Of a stretch of DNA of 64,000 nt, positions 43,589 to 52,098 are shown one piece after another. The translations under genes were made by a program, and so were the position numbers. Source of the DNA: Geminicoccaceae bacterium (lineage in GTDB: Bacteria > Pseudomonadota > Alphaproteobacteria > Geminicoccales > Geminicoccaceae); the NCBI GenBank assembly GCA_025999455.1, contig AP024683.1, positions 3,102,451 to 3,166,450 on the forward strand. Direction: 5' to 3'. The number at the start of each line of letters is the position of its first letter. The first letter of the stretch is position 1. The notes beneath the pieces are model-generated. The model did not search any database. It was not told the origin of the DNA and saw nothing but the letters and a program-made list of their open reading frames with translations.

Positions 43589-44835
43589 GCGAGCCTCCGC
43601 ACCACCTCCTCGAGGCCCTCGAGCAGGGCGTCGACGTCGGCGGCGTCGTTGTAGAGGGCGATCGAAGCGCGCGTGCTCGCCTCGAGGCCGAGGGTGTCGT
43701 GGAGCGGCTGGGCGCAGTGATGGCCGCCGCGGGTGCACACGCCGCGCGCGTCGAGGAGCTGGCAGACGTCGTGCGGGTGGACGCCGTCGACGACGAACGA
43801 GACGAGGGGTGCCCGGGCCTGGAGGCCCGCGGGGCCGATCGGCCGCACCCCGCGGATCGTCCCGAGGCCGGAAAGGAGCCGGTCGAGGAGGGCGGTCTCG
43901 TGGGCGTGGATCCGCGCCCAATCGAGCCCGGCGAGCCAGGCGCAGGCCGCCCCCAGCGCGATCGCCGGGCCGATCGGCGGCGTCCCGGCCTCGAACCGGT
44001 GCGGCGGGGCGGCGAAGGTCGACCCCTCGATCGTCACCCGGCGGATCATCTCCCCGCCGCCCAGGAAGGGTGGCAGCTCCTCGGCGAGCTCGCGCCGGAT
44101 CCAGAGCGCTCCCGCCCCGGTCGAGGCGAAGAGCTTGTGGCCCGAGAAAGCGTAGAGGTCGCAATCCAGGGCCTGCACGTCCACGGGTCCGTGCGGCACC
44201 CGCTGCGCCCCGTCGACGACGAGCACGGCGCCCACCGATCGCGCCGCCTCGCCGAGTTTGCCGAGGTCGGTCACCGCCCCGGTCACGTTCGAGCAGTGCG
44301 TGACGGCGATCACCTTGGTCCGGCGGGTGACGAGCGCGTCGAGCCGGTCGAGGTCGAGCCGGCCCTCGTCGTCGAGCGGGATCGCGCGGATCACCGCGCC
44401 CACTCGCGCGCCCGCGAGCTGCCAGGGCACGATGTTCGAATGGTGCTCGGCGCGCGAGAGCAGGATCTCGTCGCCCGGCCGGAGCCGCGCGCAGAGGCTG
44501 TGGGCGGCGATGTTGAGGGCGTGCGTGGTACCGCTCGTGATCACGACTTCGCGGGCCTCGCGCGCGCCGAGATAGGCGGCGATCTCGGCGCGGGCCCGCT
44601 CGAAGGCCTGGGTCGCCTCGTCGGCGAGCCGGTAGACGCCGCGTTTGACGTTGGCGCGCGCCCGGGTCTCGAAGGCGAGGAGTGCCTCCGCGGCGGCCCG
44701 GCAGATCTGCCCCGTGGCGGCGTTGTCGAGATAGTGGAAGCCCGCCCCGCGGGCCGCGAAGATCGGGAATTCGGCGCGCAGCCCAGCGAGATCGAGCCGT
44801 TCCGGGGCCGGCTTCGGGGCCGGTGCGGCGCTCAC
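43585..44835 (-). CDS. sufS: Cysteine desulfurase SufS
   Basis: A 416-residue PLP enzyme. Schiff-base lysine K234 in AFSGHKLFASTGAGALW, PLP ligands in SRAEHHSNIVPW and VLVVDGAQRVPH, active-site cysteine C374 in GVCTRGGHHCAQPLH. GTG start at 44835 overlaps the upstream gene (GTGA, 44832-44835). Paired with SufU, it supplies sulfur for clusters. No sufBCD genes are in the window. Confidence 0.94.
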   Translation of the reverse strand: MSAAPAPKPAPERLDLAGLRAEFPIFAARGAGFHYLDNAATGQICRAAAEALLAFETRARANVKRGVYRLADEATQAFERARAEIAAYLGAREAREVVITSGTTHALNIAAHSLCARLRPGDEILLSRAEHHSNIVPWQLAGARVGAVIRAIPLDDEGRLDLDRLDALVTRRTKVIAVTHCSNVTGAVTDLGKLGEAARSVGAVLVVDGAQRVPHGPVDVQALDCDLYAFSGHKLFASTGAGALWIRRELAEELPPFLGGGEMIRRVTIEGSTFAAPPHRFEAGTPPIGPAIALGAACAWLAGLDWARIHAHETALLDRLLSGLGTIRGVRPIGPAGLQARAPLVSFVVDGVHPHDVCQLLDARGVCTRGGHHCAQPLHDTLGLEASTRASIALYNDAADVDALLEGLEEVVRRLA

Positions 44836-46448
44836 GAGGCCGCTCCCGCGAGCTCGGCCAGGGCTTCGGGCGTGTCGACGTCGACCAGGCTCGCCCGATC
44901 CGGCATGACGACCTCGGCCACGGCTTCGGGGAACTGGTCGATGAGGTGACGGGCCCCCGTGTCGCCCTCGAGGCCGGCGAAGGTCGCGAAGAAGGCGCGG
45001 CCCCAGAGCACGGGGTTGCCCCGCCTCCCGTCGCGGACCGGCACGACGATGCCGCGGCCGGCGGCCGGATCGAAGGCGGCGGCGAGCGCGCGCAGATGCT
45101 CGGGCCCGATCCGCGGCATGTCGCCCAAGAGCACGAAAGCGCCGTCGATCTCGGGCGAGAGCGCCGCCACGCCCGCTTTGAGCGAGGTCGAGAGCCCTTC
45201 CGCGAAGCGCGGATTGTGGACGAAGCGGACCGGCAGGCCGGCGAGCGCGGCCTCGACCTCCTCGCGCATGTGGCCCGTCACGACGACGATCTCGGCGAGA
45301 CCCGCCGCCTCGGCCGCTCGGACCGCGTGGTGGACCATGGGCTCGCCGTCGATCGGGACGAGCAGCTTGTTGGGGCCGCCCATCCGCGTCGACCGGCCGG
45401 CGGCGAGCACGATCGCCGCCAGACGCGGCGGTCCCGCGGGCCGCGGTGGTTCGGCCCGCGGCTGCGGCCGGCTCGGGATCTCCATCAAAAGCCCTCCCAC
45501 CCCCATGGCGCGGATGTCGGACGCGCGGACGGGCAGATCGGCCGCGAGCCGCTCCAGCACCCAATCGAAGCCGTTGAGCTTGGGCGAGCGGGCGCAGCCC
45601 GGCAGGCCGAGCACGGGCCGACCCCCGAGTTCGGCCAGCAGCAGGAGATTGCCCGGGTCGACCGGCATGCCGAACTGCTCGATCCGCCCGCCCACGGCCT
45701 CGATCGCCGCCGGCAGGACGTCGCGCCGGTCGGTGATCGCCGACGCCCCGGCGATCAAGAGGATGTCGAAGCCGGCCCGGTCCTGGCGGCGGATCTCGTG
45801 GGCCAAGGCTTCGAGCTCGTGCGGGCAGCGGCTCTCGGAGAGCAGCGTGCCGCCCACCGCCCGCACCCGCGCTTCGGTGACGCGCACGGTCTTGTCGAGG
45901 ACCTTCGCGGCGAGGCCCGGAAGGGTGGTCTGCACGAGCCGCACGCCCTTGGCGCGGAAGGGGTGGAGGCGCAGGAGGGGTGCTTCGGCCGCGACCGCGA
46001 GCGCGGCGTCGAGCACGGCCTCGGGGACGGCGAAGGGGATGATCTTGGCCGTGGCGACCATCTCCTCCGGCCGCACGGCGGCGAAGCGCGGCAGCGTCGC
46101 GAGCGTGATCCGCTCGTCGAGGGCGTTGAGTCGGTCGACCCGTTCGGCGTCGACCTCGAGCACCCCGGCCCGCGTCGCGAAGAGGTTGACGCGGCCCGTG
46201 AAGGGCGGCTCGGCGCGGATCCCGGGCCCCACGAGACGGGCCGCCAAGCGTGCCGCGGCCTCGTTCTCCTCGACGTCGCCGGCCTCCAGGAGGGCGACCG
46301 TGGCGCGGTCCACGCCCCGGGCGCGAAGCGCTTCGATCCGCGCGCGGTCGAGCCGCTCGCCCTTGGCGAGGACGAGGTCGCCCGCGACCAGGCGGTGGGC
46401 GAGGATCCCGCCCGCAGCCTCGTCGAGTGGCAGCGACCCGAAGCGCAT
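44832..46448 (-). CDS. Molybdopterin-binding domain fused to MobA/MocA-like nucleotidyltransferase
   Basis: A 538-residue fusion. Residues ~1-335 are MoeA/MogA-like with ILLIAGASAITDRRDVLPAAIE and VDPGNLLLLAELGGRPVLGLPGCARSPKLNGFDWVL (in pieces). Residues ~345-535 are a MocA-type nucleotidyltransferase: IVLAAGRSTRMGGPNKLLVPIDG, VVTGHMREEV, FVLLGDMPRI, GNPVLW and GDTGARHL. It should transfer CMP or another nucleotide to molybdenum cofactor. ATG at 46448 with GGGAGGAAC upstream. First of the operon with sufS-sufU-kynU-like. Confidence 0.88.
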   Translation of the reverse strand: MRFGSLPLDEAAGGILAHRLVAGDLVLAKGERLDRARIEALRARGVDRATVALLEAGDVEENEAAARLAARLVGPGIRAEPPFTGRVNLFATRAGVLEVDAERVDRLNALDERITLATLPRFAAVRPEEMVATAKIIPFAVPEAVLDAALAVAAEAPLLRLHPFRAKGVRLVQTTLPGLAAKVLDKTVRVTEARVRAVGGTLLSESRCPHELEALAHEIRRQDRAGFDILLIAGASAITDRRDVLPAAIEAVGGRIEQFGMPVDPGNLLLLAELGGRPVLGLPGCARSPKLNGFDWVLERLAADLPVRASDIRAMGVGGLLMEIPSRPQPRAEPPRPAGPPRLAAIVLAAGRSTRMGGPNKLLVPIDGEPMVHHAVRAAEAAGLAEIVVVTGHMREEVEAALAGLPVRFVHNPRFAEGLSTSLKAGVAALSPEIDGAFVLLGDMPRIGPEHLRALAAAFDPAAGRGIVVPVRDGRRGNPVLWGRAFFATFAGLEGDTGARHLIDQFPEAVAEVVMPDRASLVDVDTPEALAELAGAAS

Positions 46449-46475
46449 CCGTTCCTCCCGGCCTCGCCCGACGAG

Positions 46476-46481
46476 ATATAG
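46476..46481 (-). promoter_or_regulatory. CTATAT -10-like box of the molybdenum-cofactor/suf operon
   Basis: CTATAT on the minus strand (46481-46476), 27 bases before the start codon, the only AT-rich hexamer in this gap. -35 not clear. Confidence 0.4.
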
Positions 46482-46520
46482 GGGGTGCGGCGAACCGCGG
46501 GAACCGTGACGGGCGCGATC

Positions 46521-48293
46521 TCAGTTCGGCGCGAACGGCCAGACGATCGGCAAGAGCAGGAGCGCGAGCGCGAAGGTGAGGAGCGAGAGCGGCAGGCCGA
46601 GCCGGGCGTAATCGGCGAAGCGGTAGCCGCCCGGGCCGAAGACGAGCGTGTTCGATTGGTGGCCCACGGGCGTGAGGAAGTCGCAGGAGGCGCCGATCGC
46701 CACGGCCATGAGGAAGGGGTCGACGGAGAGCCCGGCGTTCCGCGCATAGGCGGCCGCGATCGGGCCCACGAGAAGGACCGTGGCGGCGTTGTTGAGGACG
46801 GGCGTGATCGCCATCGTGGCGAGGAGCACGAGGGCGAGCGCCCAGATCGGCTCGGCCCCGGCCGTGGCACGCGCCAAGAGGCCGGCCAAGAGGTCGGCCG
46901 CCCCGGTCGTGCCGAGCGCTTGGGCGAGCGGGATGAAGGCGCCCAGGAGCAGGATCACCGAGCCGTCGATCGCCCGGAAGGCGGCATCCGGCTCCATGAC
47001 GCGCAGGACCAGGAGGGCCAGCACGGCGAGCGAGAAGGCGATGGCGGCGGGCAGGAGCCCGGCCGTGACGAGGGCCACCGCCGCGAGCAGGACGAGCGCC
47101 GGCCGCCAGGCGATCTCGGGCCGCTCGAGCTTGAGCCCGCGGTCGACGATCGGCAGGCAGCCGAGCTCGACGAGCTCTTCGACCGCGAGCTCGGGCGGGC
47201 CCTCGAGCATGAGCGTGTCGCCGGCTTGGATCGGGACCAGGGCGAGGCGCGCTTGGGGCGGGTCCCCACCGCGGCGGATCGCCAAGAGGTTCAAAGCGTA
47301 ACGTTCGCGCAGGCCGAGCTCGGCGGCGGTCCGGCCGACGAGCGGCGAGCCGGCCGTCACGACCGCCTCGACGACGGTCAGGCCCTTGGCACTCTCGCTC
47401 CCGGCGCGACCGGCGAGCTCGAGCCCGGCCCGGGCGAGGAGCTCCTGCAAGGCCGCGGGTTCCGCCTCGACCTGCAGGACGTCGCCCGGGAAGAGGCGCC
47501 GGAAGCGCGAGGCGATGTTGCGCGGCCGGTCCTGGCGGAGGAGCGCCAGGACCCGGAGCCGACCTTCGAGGGCGGTCTCGAGCTCCTCGATCGAGCGGCC
47601 GCGGAAGGGCGAGCCTTCGCCGATCACGACCTCGACGATGTAGTCCTCGATGCGGAAGGGCGGCTCGTCCTCCTCGCGCGGGGTCCGGCGGCGCGGCAGG
47701 AGTCGCCAGGCGACGGCGAGATAGGCGAGCCCCGCGAGGGTGAGCGGCAGGCCCACCGGCGCGAAGTCGAACATCGCGTACTCGGCCCCGAGCTCCTGGC
47801 GCCGGAGCGCCGAGATCAAGAGATTGGGCGGGGTGCCGATCAGGGTGACGAGGCCGCCCAGGAGCGACATGGCGGCCAAGGGCATCAAGAGCTGGGCGGG
47901 CGAGGTGCCGGTGCGGCGGGCGAGCCGGATCGCCGCCGGCATGACGAGGGCGAGCGCGCCCACATTGTTCATGAACATCGAAAGGAAGCCCGTGAGGCCG
48001 CCCAGGGCCGCGACCTGGCGCGTCGTCGTCCCGAGCCGGCTCGCGAGCGGCTCGAGCAGACGATCCAAGAGGCCCGAATCGCGGATCGCCCGGGACAAGA
48101 CGAGAACGGCCGCGACCGTGATCACGGCCGGGTCGGCGAAGCCCGAGAACGCCTCGTTCGCCGGGACGAGCCCCAGGAGCACGGCCAGGAGCAGGGCCCC
48201 GAGTGCCACGACGTCGTGCCGCCAGCGACCCCAGAGGAAGAGGAGGAGGGCGCCCGCGAGGAGCGCGAAGAGCAGGAGCTGCGGCGTTGTCAT
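46521..48293 (-). CDS. SLC13/DASS-type transporter with two TrkA-C domains (leftward copy)
   Basis: A 590-residue membrane protein. The first membrane half (MFMNNVGALALVMPAAI, GGLVTLIGTPPNLLISALRR) and second half (PVLNNAATVLLVGPIAA, DFLTPVGHQSNTLVFGPGGYRFADY) are the inverted SLC13 repeats. Between them two cytosolic TrkA-C (RCK-C) domains occupy ~205-295 and ~305-390. Likely transports an anion such as sulfate or a dicarboxylate with sodium or protons. Paralogue of the divergent gene at 48616. Confidence 0.92.
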   Translation of the reverse strand: MTTPQLLLFALLAGALLLFLWGRWRHDVVALGALLLAVLLGLVPANEAFSGFADPAVITVAAVLVLSRAIRDSGLLDRLLEPLASRLGTTTRQVAALGGLTGFLSMFMNNVGALALVMPAAIRLARRTGTSPAQLLMPLAAMSLLGGLVTLIGTPPNLLISALRRQELGAEYAMFDFAPVGLPLTLAGLAYLAVAWRLLPRRRTPREEDEPPFRIEDYIVEVVIGEGSPFRGRSIEELETALEGRLRVLALLRQDRPRNIASRFRRLFPGDVLQVEAEPAALQELLARAGLELAGRAGSESAKGLTVVEAVVTAGSPLVGRTAAELGLRERYALNLLAIRRGGDPPQARLALVPIQAGDTLMLEGPPELAVEELVELGCLPIVDRGLKLERPEIAWRPALVLLAAVALVTAGLLPAAIAFSLAVLALLVLRVMEPDAAFRAIDGSVILLLGAFIPLAQALGTTGAADLLAGLLARATAGAEPIWALALVLLATMAITPVLNNAATVLLVGPIAAAYARNAGLSVDPFLMAVAIGASCDFLTPVGHQSNTLVFGPGGYRFADYARLGLPLSLLTFALALLLLPIVWPFAPN

Positions 48294-48413
48294 TCCGTCG
48301 GGTCGGTTCCGAGATCGTCCGGGTTCGGTGGCGCGCGAGCGCGGATGCTGCCCGCCGGCGGCCGCGGACGCCAGAGGCCCGGCCGTCGCGTGCTGGAAGT
48401 CGCCCGTGCGGGT

Positions 48414-48421
48414 GCTAGGCT
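48414..48421 (+). promoter_or_regulatory. GCTAGGCT -10-like box
   Basis: GCTAGGCT at 48414-48421, 56 bases before the short frame at 48478. Weak CTGGAA 17 bases upstream of TAGGCT. Confidence 0.4.
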
Positions 48422-48477
48422 CCGCGGGCCGGCCGTGCGCGCCGAGGGCGATCGACCGACCGATCGGAGCGAACTCC

Positions 48478-48585
48478 ATGGCGGATGTCGAGCACCCGAC
48501 CCTGGCCGAGCTCGTGCGGGGAAGAGGCGAGGACGTCGCGGAGCGCGCCTCGCTCGCGGCGATCCTGCGCGACCCCGCGGGCTGA
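48478..48585 (+). CDS. Possible 35-residue small protein or leader peptide
   Basis: ATG at 48478 opens a 35-codon frame (MADVEHPTLAELVRGRG..., ending AILRDPAG) between a -10-like box and the SLC13 gene 30 bases on. It is amphipathic, with no membrane segment. A GGAG lies 8 bases before the ATG. No family recognised; it could be a leader peptide or chance. Confidence 0.35.
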   Translation: MADVEHPTLAELVRGRGEDVAERASLAAILRDPAG

Positions 48586-48615
48586 CGGTCCGCACCGGCC
48601 GGCGAGGCTCGGGGC

Positions 48616-50427
48616 GTGAGCGGCGCGCAGGCGACGACGCTCGCGATCCTCGGCCTCACGGTCGCCCTCTTCCTCTGGGGCCGGCTGCGGCACGACCTGG
48701 TCGCGACCGCCGCCCTCGTCGCCTGCGTGGCGGCGGGCCTCGTGCCGGGCGAGACGGCCTTCGCGGGCTTCGCCAAGCCCGCCGTCGTCACGGTAGCGGC
48801 GGTCCTCGTGCTGAGCCGCGGGTTCGAAACCTCGGGGGCGGTCGACCGGCTCGCCCGGCTCTTGGTCCCCTCGGGCGCCGGGCCCACGGCCGTGCGGACG
48901 ATCCTCTGCGCGCTCGCGGCCCTCCTTTCCGCCTTCATGAACAACGTGGGAGCGCTCGCGCTGTTGATGCCGGTCGCGGTCCAGGAAGCGCGCCGACTCG
49001 AGCTGCCGCCCGGCCAGCTCCTCATGCCGTTGGCGTTCGCCTCGATCCTGGGTGGGATGACGACCCTGATCGGGACACCGCCGAACCTGATCGTCGCGAC
49101 GGTCCGGGCGCAGGCGGTCGGCGCCCCCTTCGGCCTGCTCGATTTCGCCCCGGTCGGGATCGCCGTCGCGGCCGCCGGGCTTTTCCTCCTGATCGCGCTC
49201 GGCCCCCGGCTCGTGCCGGTGCGCGAACCGTCGGATGCGACCGGGTTCGACGTCGGGGCCTATCTCACCGAAGCGCGGGTGCGCGAGAACAGCCCGCTCG
49301 TCGGCACCACCCTCGAGCGCGCGGAAGAGCGGCTCGTCGAGCTCGACGCCCAGATCCTGGGGCTCGTGCGGGGTGGCGAACGCCTGTTCGCGCCTTCGCC
49401 GCGCCGGCGGCTCGCCGCGGGCGACGTCCTCGTGATCGAGGCCGAGCCCGAAGCGCTGGCCCGCGCCCTGGACGGGCTCGGTCTCGAGCTCGCCGAGGCG
49501 GGGCAGGAGGGAGCGCGGCAGCCGGAAAGCGCGGGGAAGGACGGAGCGGAGAGCGAGCCGGATCGGCAGGAGGAGGTCGCGCTCGGCGAGCTCGTCGTCC
49601 TGCCGGCCTCGCCGCTCGTCGGCCGCAGCGTGCGGGAGGTCCGGCTGCGCAGCCGCTATCGGGTGAGCCTCCTGGCGATCGCGCGCGAGGGTCGGCACAG
49701 CATCCGCCGGCTGCACGGCACGCCCCTGCGCAGCGGCGACGTCCTCTTGGTCCAAGGCGCGCCCGAGGCGATCGCCGAGGTCGCCCGCGAGCAGGCCTGC
49801 GTGCCCTTGGCCGAGCGCGGGCTGCGGCTGCCCGAGCCGCGGCGGGCCCTGCTCGCGACGGCGATCCTCGCCGGGGCGGTGTCGGCGGCGGCGAGCGGGC
49901 TCCTCCCCCCGGCGGTCGCCTTCGTGGCCGGGGCGCTGCTGGCCATGCTCACGGGCGTGGTGCCACCGCGCACCGCCTATCAGGCGATCGACTGGCCGGT
50001 CGTCGTGCTGCTGGGCGCCATGGCCCCGCTCGGCCAGGCCATGGCGACGACCGGCACGGCCGATCTCTTGGCCCGTCTCCTGCTCGACGCGGTCGCCGGT
50101 GCGCCCGTCTGGCTCGTGCTCCTCGTCCTGCTCGTCGTGACGATGACGCTCTCGGACTTCATGAACAATGCCGCGACCGCCGCGGTCGCGGCACCGATCG
50201 CCCTCGGCATAGCCGATCGCCTCGGCGCGAGTGCGGACCCCTTCTTGATGGCGGTCGCGGTCGGTGCGGCCTGCGCGTTCCTGACCCCGATCGGCCACCA
50301 GAACAACACCTTGATCCTGGGGCCGGGCGGCTTCCGCTTCGCCGATTATTGGCGGCTCGGCCTGCCGCTCGAGGTCCTGGTCGCCGCGGTGGCGACACCG
50401 ACGATCCTCGTGATCTGGCCGCCCTGA
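48616..50427 (+). CDS. SLC13/DASS-type transporter with two TrkA-C domains (rightward copy)
   Basis: A 603-residue paralogue of the gene at 46521: AFMNNVGALALLMPVAV, GGMTTLIGTPPNLIVATVRAQ and FLTPIGHQNNTLILGPGGFRFADYW. Two TrkA-C domains lie at ~212-300 and ~330-415, separated by an acidic stretch (EEGARQPESAGKDGAESEPD-like). GTG start at 48616 with a weak ribosome site. The two copies are divergent with 322 bases between. Confidence 0.92.
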   Translation: MSGAQATTLAILGLTVALFLWGRLRHDLVATAALVACVAAGLVPGETAFAGFAKPAVVTVAAVLVLSRGFETSGAVDRLARLLVPSGAGPTAVRTILCALAALLSAFMNNVGALALLMPVAVQEARRLELPPGQLLMPLAFASILGGMTTLIGTPPNLIVATVRAQAVGAPFGLLDFAPVGIAVAAAGLFLLIALGPRLVPVREPSDATGFDVGAYLTEARVRENSPLVGTTLERAEERLVELDAQILGLVRGGERLFAPSPRRRLAAGDVLVIEAEPEALARALDGLGLELAEAGQEGARQPESAGKDGAESEPDRQEEVALGELVVLPASPLVGRSVREVRLRSRYRVSLLAIAREGRHSIRRLHGTPLRSGDVLLVQGAPEAIAEVAREQACVPLAERGLRLPEPRRALLATAILAGAVSAAASGLLPPAVAFVAGALLAMLTGVVPPRTAYQAIDWPVVVLLGAMAPLGQAMATTGTADLLARLLLDAVAGAPVWLVLLVLLVVTMTLSDFMNNAATAAVAAPIALGIADRLGASADPFLMAVAVGAACAFLTPIGHQNNTLILGPGGFRFADYWRLGLPLEVLVAAVATPTILVIWPP

Positions 50428-50435
50428 AGGGGACC

Positions 50436-51569
50436 TCAGCCGATCGGCAGGACCTCGCCGATCGCCGGGACGAGGGCGCGACGGTCGACCTCGAGGCCGG
50501 CCGCGTAGGCGGCGCGGCGGAAGCGTTCGGGCGGCTCGAAGGGCGGCTCGTCGGTCAAGACGATCGTGCCCCAGTGCATGGCGACGAGCCGCTCCGCGCC
50601 CAAGGTCGTGGCGATCGCGACCGCCTCTTCGGGCGTGCAGTGCGAGCCCTTCATGAGCTCGCGCGGCTCGTAGGCGCCGATCGGCACCAGGAGGAGGTCG
50701 GGCGGCGGGTAGCGGCGGGCGAGCTCGGCGAACACCGGCCCGAAGGCCGTGTCACCCGCGGTCTGCACGATCCGTCGGCCGTCCTCGACCCGGAAGCCGC
50801 ACCAGAGCGAGCGGTTGCGGTCGAAGAGCGTGCGCTTGGAGAAATGGATCGCGGGCAGTGCCGTGATCCCGAGACCCGCGATCTCGATCCGCTCGTGCCA
50901 GTCGAGCTCGTGCACGGCACGCCAAGGCAGGCCGCGGACGTAGGCCGAGACGCCGAGGGTCGTGACGAGCACCGGCCGGTCCCGCGCCGCCACCGCTTCC
51001 AGGGCCGGCAGGTCGAGATGGTCGTAGTGGTTGTGGGTCAAGAGGACGAGGTCGATCGTCGGCAGCGCCGCGGTGCCGAGCGGCGGCGGGGCGAACCGCC
51101 GTGGCCCGAGGGGCGGCACGGGCGAGGCCCAATCCGAGAGGAACGGATCGATCAGAACGGTCCGCCCCGAAAGGCGCAACAGGAACGCCGCGTGGCCGAG
51201 CCAGACCAGCGCGTCGGGCCGCTCCGGCCGCTCGAAGGCCGCCAAGGCCTCCCCCGCCGGACGGACGTGGCCCGGCGGCAGAGCCGGCGGCGGCTCGCGG
51301 CGGCCGAGCCGGCGCCAGAAGAAATCCGCCCAATCCGCGAACGAGCCGCCGCGCTCGGGGCTGCCCGGCGGGTTGCGGAAGCCCTCCGGACCGTGGTGCC
51401 AGGGCCGTTCCGTGCCCGGGGTCGGCTCCGGGCTCGTGCAGCTCGCCGCAGCGAAGCCGAGGAGGCTCGCGAGCAGCCGGCGCCGGCCCGAGCCCCGGTG
51501 GGTGAGCTCAAGGGACCGGATGGTGCTTGCCGACCGGGGTGACGGTGGTCGCTTGGGGGCCTGCCGCAC
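50436..51569 (-). CDS. MBL-fold metallohydrolase lipoprotein (UlaG/NAPE-PLD-like)
   Basis: A 377-residue protein. An arginine-rich start and LLASLLGFAAASC give a lipobox. Metallo-beta-lactamase motifs: THNHYDHLD (HxHxDH), AIHFSKR, TAGDTAFG, and a late AMHWGTIVLTDEPP. The family includes phospholipase D-like NAPE-PLD and UlaG. GTG at 51569 is the only plausible start and overlaps the upstream gene by 62 bases, which is unusual. Substrate unknown. Confidence 0.83.
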   Translation of the reverse strand: MRQAPKRPPSPRSASTIRSLELTHRGSGRRRLLASLLGFAAASCTSPEPTPGTERPWHHGPEGFRNPPGSPERGGSFADWADFFWRRLGRREPPPALPPGHVRPAGEALAAFERPERPDALVWLGHAAFLLRLSGRTVLIDPFLSDWASPVPPLGPRRFAPPPLGTAALPTIDLVLLTHNHYDHLDLPALEAVAARDRPVLVTTLGVSAYVRGLPWRAVHELDWHERIEIAGLGITALPAIHFSKRTLFDRNRSLWCGFRVEDGRRIVQTAGDTAFGPVFAELARRYPPPDLLLVPIGAYEPRELMKGSHCTPEEAVAIATTLGAERLVAMHWGTIVLTDEPPFEPPERFRRAAYAAGLEVDRRALVPAIGEVLPIG

Positions 51570-52074
51570 TCTCGCCCTCGACCAGGACGACCCGGACCTC
51601 GTCGCCGATCTCGAGCTTGTCGAAGCCGCCGTTCACCACGGCGTTGCGGTGGAAATAGACCTCCTGGCCGTCCGACATGAGGACGAAGCCGTGGTCGGGG
51701 AAGAGGCTCTTGACCCGGCCGTGCGGCGGCGGCTCGTGGACCTTGACGTCGCCGCGGTGCTTGCGGACGTGGTCCTGCAGCTTGCGCCGGGCGGCGTCGA
51801 ACGCGTCGCGGATCGCGACGTAGATGTCCTCGTGGGCGTGGCTGTTCGGGTTGGCGCGGTTGATCGCGATCTCGCCGCCGGGCACCAGGATCAGGATCCG
51901 GCACTGGTAGAGATTGCCCTTGTGCTGGCCCTGGGTGATCTTGGCGAGCACCACGCGGCAGGCGGTGATCCGATCGTAATAGCGCTCGAGCTCGGCGATG
52001 TGCTCGCGCACCCGCGCCTCGACCGCATCCGAATGCGGCACGTCCTTGAAGGTGATCTCTGGCTCTTGCTGCAT
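51508..52074 (-). CDS. Ribosome hibernation factor (HPF/RaiA) domain fused to a cold-shock domain
   Basis: A 188-residue fusion. Residues ~1-108 are an S30AE/HPF domain (ITFKDVPHSDAVEARVREHIAELERYYDRI; EDIYVAIRDAFDAARRKLQDHVRKHRG in pieces). Residues ~118-185 are a cold-shock OB fold: GRVKSLFPDHGFVLMSDGQEVYFHRNAV in pieces, with RNP-like HGFVLM and VYFHRN. It should bind the ribosome or RNA under stress. ATG at 52074, 24 bases after rtcB. Confidence 0.87.
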   Translation of the reverse strand: MQQEPEITFKDVPHSDAVEARVREHIAELERYYDRITACRVVLAKITQGQHKGNLYQCRILILVPGGEIAINRANPNSHAHEDIYVAIRDAFDAARRKLQDHVRKHRGDVKVHEPPPHGRVKSLFPDHGFVLMSDGQEVYFHRNAVVNGGFDKLEIGDEVRVVLVEGESAAGPQATTVTPVGKHHPVP

Positions 52075-52098
52075 GTCCGGCCCTGTCGGCGTTGACGA

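Noticed and set aside
46485-51542. A 1685-codon open frame on the plus strand
   Set aside because: It is the complement of two transporters and the MBL gene; composition is charge-rich low complexity with no domain, as expected in high-GC DNA.
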